Source: Phoronis australis (lineage: Eukaryota > Phoronida > Phoronidae). From it: a DNA stretch of 64,000 nt. The notes beneath the pieces were generated by a model. The model saw nothing but the letters and a program-made list of their open reading frames with translations. It ran no database searches and was not told the origin of the DNA. Made by a program: the position numbers and the translations under genes. Shown piece after piece: positions 25,701 to 37,700 of this stretch. Position 1 is the first letter of the stretch. Each line of letters starts with the position of its first letter. Location of the stretch: NCBI GenBank assembly GCA_002633005.1, contig NMRA01000359.1:213438-277437 (forward strand), read 5' to 3'.

Positions 25701-28700
25701 TGATGTCACTGGTTCATCTCATTGCTTGTAAATATTTTGTCCAATTCTGGTGACACACTGATTGTTTAACTGTCCAACTGATTGGTTTGGTGTCACAAGT
25801 ACCTCCTAGGCCTATTGTTTACGCCACCTGAAAAATATTGCAAGACATCTAGTGTAGGATGTAATATAAAATAGGGCTCGTTTTGCTCCACCCTGTAGGC
25901 GCTTATTTACAGATACATGTCTAGGTTGCTCTAGAAAAGAATTTCCATCTCGTCACGCTAGAAATTTGAATTATGGGGTTCATTTTAGAACCTCTGCTTT
26001 TTTGGGTGCAGTGAGCTATGAATAGCCTGGTGGTAGAGCTAAGGTAGTCTATTCACAGTCAGTCTTATTTAAAATTTTGAGCTGGTTGTGTCTACTGGGC
26101 TGTTACAATCATGTCATTACGAGGTTTTATTACACGACCTTTGATAATTCTGTCCTGTTTAATACATGGTGCGATAACTTCCATTATACGGTAATATGAC
26201 TTTTCATTCAGCCCTTATGTCAAATGTCACTATTTGTCATCTAACCTGTCAGGCATTGTTTAACCATAAATCCTGAGTACAAAGGTAGCTGACAATGTCC
26301 GCATATCATAACAGGTATGAACATGCCAGCCTAAGAAGAGAGTGATCGTCTTTACTGTTTTTTTAGTCTGTTTAATGCATCCACCTCTCTGTTGGCCAAA
26401 CAATACCAATGAATTGTGAAAATTGGTATATGTTTGCCTACTGGGAAGAATACAGTCGTTTTTTGAACAGCTCTAACTACTGTGGTGCCTCCTAGTGGCA
26501 TTTTTGTGGTTGCCACCTTATCTCATGAACCCCTTGCAGAAACTGTTGAATTTGACGAGTACGTTTCTATGAAATTGCCAATGGTTGGTGACAACTTTTG
26601 GATGGATCTGACTACCACTGTGCCTCATAGGAGTAATTTAGTTTTTTTGCTTTTTCATATTATGATATTATGTGCTTGTAGTTCGTTGGCGGATTTACAT
26701 GAAATTTGGCAAATAGGAGACAATGGTGTCTGCGCCACTTAATGGCTGTTTTTAGTGTTTTTGAATCTTGTTGTTGACATCTGCCTTCCTATTGGCCAAA
26801 TTATTCAAAGGATCATTCCTAACTACGGTAAAATTGGCATGTTCTCATTTTGGGAAGCACATGGCTGATTGGGATTTTTCAACGGGTTCGATTGCCTTGA
26901 CATTTTTTGCCTGTGGCTCAAAACTGTTTTTTGACATGTCTTCGCTAAAGTTGACATGTGTCTCAATTAAGAGGAGTGCAACTGATGTTGATTTTGGCAC
27001 AAATCTGAGGAATCTCCAAGTGGCAATTTTTTGTGGTTTACCTGATGGGGGTTCATGAAATTTGACAAATTAGTTACTTTCACGTAGACAACATTACCTG
27101 CCGTGTTTTGAATGTATTTGATCAACGTTGCGCACCCTAGTGGTGTTTCTATTGTTTTTAATATGTCCTTTGTCTTCTGCATCTCTAAACTTCTTGAAAA
27201 ATTATGATGAAAGGTAGCAGGTTTGTTCCTATTGAGGAGAGCATTTCTGACTTGCTTTACACCCCATAGGAGCTATTATTAAGTTAACAGTATTGTTCCC
27301 TTTAATGGGAATATTTGTGATGATATTTTGATTGTATTTGCAGTGTATGTGATACAAACAGCTGGAGTATATCTAGTAACTGTGCTACTGTTTCAAGGTT
27401 TACAAGACAACATACCTGAACTATGGGCATTTACCTGGTGCTGAATTTAAACTGGTGCTGAATTTAAACTTTGAATTTGTTATGCAATACTTCAGCGGCA
27501 CTTTCGTTCACCCTTTCAGGTAGCGCCATCTGGCAGTCTAGTTGGACAGGGGACCAGCTATTTATACCCTACTACAATTCGTGTCGAAAAGAGGCGTGGT
27601 GTGAGGGCTTTCTAGTTTTCTGGTCATTTGTAATCATCTTCCAGGTATGGTGGTGGACCGCAAGTCATAGTATGTTTGATTTGTTTGGTATCGTAGACAT
27701 GTGTTATCTCTTTAATTTAACTTTATATTGTATAGTCGCTGTTTTTACTCGGTCTTTTACCTTTTAAGTTGTACGGCCCTGTGCTCGTAAGCAATGGATT
27801 TACAATGATAAACACATTTTAATATTTGATGGTGGCAGAGTTGGTACACTAATAATAATTAATTATAGTAATATTATAACAATAATGCTACAGGTTGAGC
27901 AGTAATTCTATAGTTAATATCCGCATGATTCATTGATTTGGTTACTTGGTGTTATGTGGACAATGGAAGTGCTTGCGAAGGTTGTTATAATAGTCTAGAC
28001 GCATTTCCTGCAAAGAGCCTTGTATAAGGTTCTTGAAGCATTTTTTAGTAAAAGTTGGGAACAAGACTTTTTCACACAATCAAGGTATGGCGAATTCAAC
28101 TAACCCTGTTCCCAAGCCGAATTTTGCATTTTTGACCATCTAATTAGCATAAACAAAATGGCGGCCAAATTGTCAAGTTCAGATGTATTTTTGTATTAGA
28201 AATCACAATATACCATTTAAAATGGTGAAATCTCACCTGTACACTTCTTATAAATACTTCTTGAGCAATAGATCACTTATGAAAACTAAAAAATGCAACT
28301 CTAAAAACTAATTATGCAAATTAGGTGCCACCATTACCATACAATGTAATTTGCGTCTTAAGTTTGTACTCCTGCAGTCTAACTTGAAAAATGAGGTGTT
28401 TATACTTGTATTTTTCATGGTCAACAAACATGCTAAATACATTTTTGGAGCAATTTATTTCATATTTATTGGGTTATAGATGTATACTTATAGAATGTGG
28501 AAAAATAGTCGTTAATCTGAAATGCTCGTTAAGCAAGGTGTCACAATTTTGACGGAATATACAAATTTTCACATTATCCCGTTATCTTCCATTCAAAAAA
28601 GCAATGTAGTTATTGTTATTGAAGACATTAGATTCTCTGTTAATGAATTATTTTCAGGCCTGTTGAACACAGTTTTAGCGTTCACTTTTTGGTACTTTTT

Positions 28701-31700
28701 AACATGCCTGAAGCCAGGCAAATCAAACAGTTTGCATACAAGGAATCTGACCATGAATGTGCTGCTGGCATGTACATAATGATATGTATCGAAATCCAGA
28801 TAGCTTGCATCTGCATTGTCTACTGTTGCGTTGTTTCTGGCATGTACACAATACCATCTCTAGGCAGCTGTCTGGGATTTTACTCTGTGTCATCAACATG
28901 GGCTGCAAGCATAAGTTTGTGTGTGTCCCTCCCATATCAGAGGGTGCTGGGAGCTCAGGTATGGAACAATGATCATTTTGCCATACTTGACCTGATAGTG
29001 CACTATCATCAGATTGAAACGGCGGGCATTATGCGTTGGGGGAAGGACTTCTGTGTTCATGGGCTTGGAGAATAGTACATGGCGTGCTACATCTACAGGT
29101 CTGTTCTGGTCGTGTTGTATATTCTGCAGACAAATACTTCTGAAGCCATGATCGTAATTTTCTCAGTGAGTTCACCAATGCAGAGGTTCTTAAGCAATCT
29201 GTAATGCTCTAGGAACACCTTCCATGATGATTGTTTCATGTGATTGGCAAAGTACGAGTTGGTGCCAAACCCGGTCACGCATGAAAAGCAAACAAGGAAG
29301 TTGCTAAGTCTCGTAGTAGTTTGTTGAAAAGTGCTTCGATAGGTAAATATGACATCAGTCAGATATGCTCACAGTGCATTCGTTGGAAGTGCGATACCAG
29401 AAGCAGTAGAACATCGGGTGTCCCTGGAAAACACGACTGACTGTGGACAGCATGCAGTACCAATCTTGCATCTGGTTCTTCATGTGTGATTTCAGAGTCC
29501 TCAAATCAGTCATATCCTTAGATGATTTAATTGACTTCCAGCTCATCTTTGAACCTTCATGCAACCATAACCTCTTTATCTTCAGGTGTGTACAAACACA
29601 GTTCCTCTGGCAAGAAATGTGCTAGGTCTGCTTTATTCTCAGCCAGTGTCCGAAAATTTGACCAGTTTTGAGGAAGAGGTACATCACGGCCTTCCAAAAA
29701 TCACCTGATTTACCGTGTTCCTTTACTGCGCTGTTTTCTTGTTGTGTCCTTCATTGTTTCTTGTCTGTATCTGTCGAATACAATATCAATTTTATGATAT
29801 CGAAATCCTGTGTTTAGCACTGTTTTCATGAATGAAAACAGGTCACATCACCATCAGGCTTGCCAAGAGTTACCAGCAATGCTTCGCTATCAATAATGAG
29901 GCAAGCGGACGTGTCATGAAGCTGAATTGTTTCAGGACAGTCGACGAGATAGCTATTAGTACTTCGACAAGTGAAGATTTATATCCAGCGCGCAATGTGC
30001 CACTCGTATCTGCAAGACAACATGGACTGAAAGAAGCTAGCGTTTGAGCACAGACGGCAAATCAACTGATCCGCCTCATAAGCCGTAGCTAGACAGCGAA
30101 GTATATCCCTGTCTGCTTTAAGAACTATATGATATCTCAGATGCAATGAGAGTGTCCACCTCCATAGAGCTGACGTGGTTTTGGTATTAACGATGATGCC
30201 ACCTCCGTTTTGCCTGCCCCATTTACCCATTGGTCAGAATCTATCTGACAGAGCATATGAGGAGATTGCTTGACTACAAAATTTTTTCTGCTTGAACCTC
30301 TGACCAAAGAGACTGTGGAAGCTGATGTATCTCGGCTAAAAAGACCGCACCCCACTCGGGCATAATTCGGTGGGCCACCATGAGAGTAAATGAATAGAGA
30401 TGCAGTTCCCAAATGCCATGCCGTTGAGAGCATGTGTACTTTAACAATTTTAGAACCATGTCCATGTAACTCCACCAGAAGCTGAAATTCATATCATCAG
30501 ACCTACTGTTGACAAAGTGCCCAGGAGTTTCTTGAACTTATCCTGACTGAGAAATGTTATCAATTCCGGAATTTTCTGTGGATCATCTGCAGACATACTG
30601 GAAATACAAGCATGACAGTCGCTTCTGCAATGAACGAGAGAAGGCTTGGCACCAGGAGATGCCACAGAGCTTGCAAAGACAGTTTGTGTGCCCTCATACC
30701 GTAGCTTTGCTGTACGACTTTCCAGTGAGGACCAGTTCCATAGGTCTTGACCAAGTACTGCACTCTCTACACACACCTCAGCTATTCCGGAATCACTCAT
30801 GTGATCTTCTATGGCCTTGATGAAGTTCACTGATACGTGAAGTACCACTAAACGAGGTACTGTATTAACATATTTTGGTATTCTGAGATCGCCCGCCCAC
30901 TTAAGCTCCATTAATCTGCAATAGAGTGCTTGGTTGAGTGTGAGGACGGTATGTTCCTGTCCAAAATGGGACGATATGGCCATACGTTTCTTTACAACAG
31001 TATTTAAAAGTCATGTTGTTATGTTTACAATACTTTATGTCTTATCTAAATAGGGAGATGTTCGCAAAAAAGCATTGATAATTATGATTTCTAATTTAAT
31101 TTTCAGGCTTTATTAATGAGCATAAATTGCAACTTAGTGAAGATGAAATAAAAAGCTTCACATGTGTCATAATGATTTTTCTAGACCTTCAAAACATAGG
31201 TATAGACACTTTATTTGTCATGTTTGCCTGCAAATTGATAAAGTTACACCGATATTTGAATTTTTCGGTAATGGCGGAAGCTAATTAGCATACTTGGGGA
31301 ATTTAATGACGTTCATTAAAATGTTCTCAAAATTAAGTGATCTAAACACACTTATACTATGTTTTTGTAGCAAAAATTTCCTAATTATTCGTCACATATT
31401 GTACTCCTGGTCCCACGAATGTTTCTTATCTTGTTGGTTTGGCGGCCATTTTGTTTATGCAAATTAGATGGTCAAAAACTCAAAATCCAGCTTGGGAACA
31501 GGCATAATCGAAATCAGCACACCATAATTATGCTGAAAAGATAGATTCTCCACTTTTACTAAAAAATGCCTCTAACATGCACATTTTCCAGAAATGTGTC
31601 TAGACTATAACATACAATACAGCCACTGAATTTTTAGACTTCATCCGGGCTACTTCATGCCTGGCCAGACCGGAGCACAACCGGAACGCTGGCGTGACAG

Positions 31701-34700
31701 AAATCAGTCACTGTCGCCTCACGCCTACTCTCCGGGTAGTCCTCATGCTTACCTCCGGTTCAGTTAACACCTTCCTCATGCCTTGTTCACGCTTTCCTCA
31801 GACTTTCTTCACGTAGCTGTGGTAACCATGGTAGGGCACCGGGCTAAAGTAAAAATACATGTAACTTCTTCATTGCCTGTTGTTTCGGACAAGTTGCAAA
31901 GACATTATAGTATATTATAGAGTATCTTTGCAAGCGGTCATCTATCACACTTGGGTTCCGACTAACTCTGTAATTCCACGTGTTGTTCATACAAACATCT
32001 TCCTTCAGCTCATCTTGTGTTACGGTTACATGTACATGTTCAATTTACGACTTAAGAGCCAGTTCCATCAACGACATACATGTACAGTAACCACGGTTAG
32101 TAAATACGTATATACGCGACCTTGTGTCCAGAGTCGTCTTTACATGGCTGTGGACTCCTTGAAACTTGTCACAGCTGGATATAGTTAATTCGCCCTAAAA
32201 ATAGCCTACGCATCTTGTGAAGTATTGCGTCACTCCATAACTTTTTGCACCGCACTGGCGTACAGAAAATTTCAATAGGACGCCCTTCTGGCATACCCAT
32301 CCCTTACTGCAAGCAAATGTTTTGACTAAAAAGTCCTCAATCCGTAGTGCAGTTCAATTATTTGTAGCCCCCTCCCCGTAGTACATGCGTTTCGACTGAG
32401 TTCACATTATCCCCGGGGTACTTCTTCACTATAATAGTGGTCATCTGTTTGACTCGTCAAATGCATGGGCGCGATCAGTTTTCTCTGCGTGATGCCGGAA
32501 CTTGGGATCAAAGTGCTCAGAATTGACATGCTATGCTCCTTCATATCGTGAAGGCAATTGAATATTTCCGCCATGTACACGCGTGTTAAGATTCTTTATT
32601 AGTTTATATAAAAAACAAAATAATTATATGTAAGTGAAAAGTAGAGTCCACAGGTCTCTTTCCTGAAGTGACTTAAGATTTGAGAAGGAAATTTTGGTCT
32701 TTTGCTGAACGTGACAATTTCAAAAAAATAAACCTCACATGAGCAAAAGTCTATGAGAATACACACATCACTGTTAGTTACTGATATAATTTTAATAAAT
32801 TACTTTTTCATCTGCGATGCAGGTAAACTCACACCTGGCTCACGGCTGGCTCGCTCTTCGTTCACGCCGAACTCACGGTCAGCTCCGGGTACAGTCGCGC
32901 TTAGGCTCACGCCAGCTGTCACGGTTGATTCACGCTTCACTCTCCGGTCTGTCTCCGGTTACGGTCACGGGTGGCTAGACCGGAGAGAGTCTAATAATTC
33001 AGTGGCTGTACTGTATGTCCACATTGTCACCCTCTGTATGCCTTCCTAACAGCACTGCATTACACAACAAAGTACAAGACTGATTTTTATCCATTCTATT
33101 AGCTCAATTGATAACTAGTGTGGTGGGTCACTCACCTTTGTTTATCACAAAGAATACTAAGCATTTACTACTCACTAGTGGGTATATTCAGGCATTGTCG
33201 GACAAAGATTACAGGTGTGTCGGCTGAGGTCACACACAACGATGAAAATGCTAACTTCAAACTGGAATAGATCAAGCAAGCAGTAATGTGCCACAGACTA
33301 AAGCTATTAATGAACTAGATTCAATCCTTGGTTTTATTGCGTGTAGTTAGGGATGTTTGCCCGCCGTATTAAGAAAACAAAACAAAGAGTTCCACCTCAA
33401 AACATGAATCAAGGCTGTGGTTTTCGCAGGTGGCGCTGTATGGGACATTAATCCTTGGGACGTTTGTGGGAGTGGTTATTGACTCAAAAGTGGTGTTGAT
33501 GGACACTTCAGTCTCTGTAACTATTGGCAACAGCGATCTACAGGCCTTTGTAACTACTGGATTATCATTTTATAGGTGCTCATTCCATTGTCACTCTACG
33601 TCAGCGTTGAACTCCTGAAACTAGGTCAAGTGTTCTTCATCCACAATGATCTTGACCTTTACGACCCTGCTAGTGACCGGCGCATTGAGTGCCGTGCTTG
33701 GAATATCACTGAGGATCTCGGTCAGATCCAGTACGTGTTTTGCGACAAGACGGGTACCCTGACGGAGAACAAGATGGAGTTCAAACGGTGTTCTATTGGA
33801 GGACGAGATTTCTCCCATGAAGAAGCAGGTAGGAGTTTTTTTACTTGTATATTGATGTATAGTTCTTTTTATAACCTCTCAGGGTTAGTCAATTAATTGG
33901 TCTTGACTATGAATGTGGCAGAATTAGATCATCGTGGTTTTCTGCTATTTGTTTCATCAAAGCTCTGTGAATTTCTTTACATTTTTTTTTATCAGTCATC
34001 TTTCAATTAAAAGTTAAGAAACTTAGAGCTTGTTTATTAGTTAAAGGCGAAGGCAACCTTTTTTCATGTCATTTTGAGCTAAAATAAGGTTCGTTGGTTA
34101 TCCTAGACATATTTTCCACTTAATTACAGCTTTTCGTAATTTTATTAATTACTCGTCCGCTACTGCGGAAGTCACGTTTTAGGAGGCAAGCATTTCACGC
34201 CAATTTCTTTTCATATAGTCTGACTGTGAGAGCTGCCGAGTCAGTCATTGTTGTACCTCGTTTGTGTTAAGTTCCGTCGTCGTTTGCTTTCATTTACTAG
34301 TCAGTCAACATGCCACACTGTTGCTGGGTACCGGAATGTACTAATTAGCGGCTCCCGCGCGGTTTGGGAGTACCTTTGCATCGCTTTCCGATGGATGACA
34401 CACTTCGACGTACTTGGCTCGTTCGTGTGAAGAACGCAGCGTTACCCGTCCACGCAACGTACAAAGCAGTGGAGAATTACTGAGTGTGTGGCAAGCACTT
34501 TCTGCCGTGCGATTACGAAAGGGATTTGTACGCTGACCTGATGAAGGTCCCTGCGAAACAACGCCTGAAGAAGGATGCCATTCCGTCTGTGTTGATTCCC
34601 GGCAGTGCCCCGTCGCTCCCCCCGAGAAGTGTGTTTTTGAAGCGAGAAGCCTCGCGAGCTATGGCCAGTACAGTGACTGGAGCCAGTGGAGACACTTCAT

Positions 34701-37700
34701 CTACTGTCACCCGTGCCTCAGAACGTACCCCAGAGCGTGCAANCACTAAACAATCCCTAAATCCAACGTAGTTGAGTTCTCTACTAACCTATCTTGCCAC
34801 AGAATACTCGCCGATGGAAAGTGGTGGCGACAATTGTTGAAAAACAGCACAAAACAAAAGTAGAATAGAACAGATTCGCACGGTAAAGTCAACGTAAAAC
34901 CAAGTGGCCGGAAACGCTTGCCTCCTAAAACGTCACTTCCGGAGTAGCGGACGAGTAATTAATAAAATTACGAAAAGCTTATTAAGTGAAAAATATGTCT
35001 AGGATAACCAACCAACCTTATTTTAGCTCAAAATGACATGGAAAAAGGTTGCCTTCGCCTTTAATGCAGGCAAAATTCGATCAATAATCCAAGCCTGATC
35101 TTTATTTTAACGCAAAGTACTACTAGTCCTATAAAACAGATCTTGTGGAATCTTGAAAGGACAGATCAGCGTTGGGTTCTTCTGGAATCTTGTTTTCCAG
35201 TCATTGGGTAAATATTTATCTTCATGAGATTGGAGGATCTAAAAATCAGGTAGTCCGAATTACTGGACACACTGCTGCTTACCACAATGGGAAACTTTCA
35301 AAAGTATTGGGGGCTGATAAGGTGAGACCCTTGACTGTTATCGCCACCTGGCTGTACCACAGGTTACTTCTTTGCAACGGGTGGCATCGGGGAACGTGTT
35401 TTTATAGTGAAATTGCCTCCTCATGCTCTAGATGTCACTAGTATCCTGTCCCACATGACCAGTTGCCTCCTTGCTATTGGGACGTCTCCCGTTGATATTA
35501 CTTTTTCTGCTTCAGTTGATCTAGTCCGTGATGGTCAAGGATTACCTCATGGTCAGGTGAGTAATATACTCTCACAGTCAGGTGAGTAATATACTCTCAA
35601 AGTCAGGTGAGTAATATACTCTCATAGTCGGTCTGCTTTAGGGTTGTGTAGGACCCTTGAAAAATTCCAATTTTGGCTAACTTTGGAATATCGTATCTCA
35701 GAAACGCCGAAACAAATTCGCAATCATGAAACATTCAGATGCTATGCTTTACATTTCTCGAAAAACGTTGTTGAGAATTTTTTTTTAAATGTTCCACATT
35801 TGCATGAGGGCCTCTCAAAAATAAGACTCATGTGATCTTTATGAAAATAATTAAAGTTGCATAAAATGAAAACGAAATAATAATTTAGAAAACTGTAGTA
35901 GTGTTCTTGAGATTTTATCTGGATTATTTATATCATTGGATATTTGGTCATGTTATTGATCACGTTGTTTTGCTATGAATTTACCTTTCTTGTTTGCTAA
36001 ATTTTCCTTAAAAAGCACGGTCACATGTCTTAACCAAATTAGTGGCAGATTGGCGGTATAAGGCCAAAAATCAAATTTTACAGAATTTGTACTTTCAGAA
36101 ACTAAATGTTCTTTCACTGAGTTAAATTCTGCATTTTGTAGGTATTGGGCTAAGTCTCTACCTTACCTTAAACGAATACCGATAATTTCGCTTTTAGTGT
36201 GTACTTGCAAAGGCAGCACCTCTTTGATTGTTTTGCACATAAATGATAATTTCTAAAGTTGTCATGTTTCTGTTAGGTTGATTATGACAATTTCCCACTT
36301 GCAAACATTTTTTAAAACACTTAAAAGTGTTGTTGGCACACCATCTGTTAGCCACATCACGTGATCTAATATTGACATATTCATAGTACAATTTTCCACT
36401 TGTTTCGCACACGGATAATTGTCATTACTGTCATTTTTCTGTTTTTCAAGGTCTGATTTCCTTGCACCAAATAATGTAGACATGACCAAATGTCATTTTA
36501 TGACATCTCCATGGTACACCCAAAGCTGACAATAGACTAATTTAAAGTCTTTTCATCTCTGTTTTGATCGAGACATTTGATAACATAAAATTTCACGTGT
36601 CCGCCATATTGTGTGGTGAACAGGTGAGGAATTACCATGCCTTGCTGCATATATCTATTTTGCAAAGACTGGCTACTTTGCTGGAAAGATGGAAATTTTG
36701 AAAAAAGTCAGTTTATGACATCTACTCAGAACACATCAAGCCAGTAAGAAATTGTTTTGTGCTAGAGATAAAAAGTTTCGGTACCACGAGTATGTGAACA
36801 TTTCATTCTGAGGTCATGGAAAACAGCTTAGCTAGACCCAGAAATGAAGTCTAAAGTGTGTTTTGGCTATTATAGATTATTACACGGGTTCGTTATATTA
36901 TTTAATAAAGTAGCCTTCATGGTTCTGTACTGTTTTTTTTTTGCAGCATGACAGACATAGGGCAATAAATAGTGTTCTTTGTGATGAAGTGTCCAGGATG
37001 TCCGTCCACGGCATGGCCACCGACAATCAAGTTGTAGATAGTACACAGTCGTCACTCATTCATGATTTCTTCCTAGCAATTTGTCTCTGCAATACTGTTG
37101 TGGTGTCTCGACCACATCTTGACCAAGTGAGTTTTAACTTCAGTGCAGTGTAACGGCAAAATGTAACTGTTGCTGTTGTCGTGGAGATATTTTTAAATAA
37201 TTTTTCCATTGGAAAGCGTTCATCGCAGACATTTCAGAAACATTCCTCACTCGACCTGTGTGCTTCATTTTTGGTTGATCACTTATTCATTGGTGCGAAA
37301 TAGACAATGTCTGTTGAAAATCTTAAAAAATTATCTGAGACAGCCATGTTTTGCTTTGTCTATCTATAAACACTAAACTTCGTGACAGAGTAAAGTACTT
37401 GGGGAAGAAATTTCACCTGGTATCAAAATCTTGCTCTCAAGATTGTTGCGGTAACTGATCAAATGATTCTTACTGGGTTTGGTTATGCATAATTGGCATG
37501 GTGTCACCACGAAATACTAATTGGAACCGGAATTTGACAGTTTTGTTCCTATTTGTAAGTGCTTGTTTTTATTTTGTCCACTAGTTAGATGACTCTATGC
37601 ATTTTCCTTTTCAATAGATGGATGACAGTGGTTATGTGCATCCTGATGGTGGGATATCGGTTCATCAGCTCCAGGTGTTTGACGCTCAAAATGATCAGGC

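Larger units (their letters stand above)
27645..33575. other. Intron 6, largest intron, filled by two DNA transposons
   Basis: 5.9 kb. It holds a 3.6-kb TIR element (27983-31612) abutting a 1.4-kb TIR element (31611-33017); about 560 bp remains before exon 7 with nothing recognised. Confidence 0.7.

Noticed and set aside
33430-33575. Open frame with hydrophobic residues just before exon 7, considered as an extra exon
   Set aside because: Exon 6 ends in TM4 (FVIIFQ) and exon 7 continues it directly ([10 protein letters not shown]). An added segment would break the helix.
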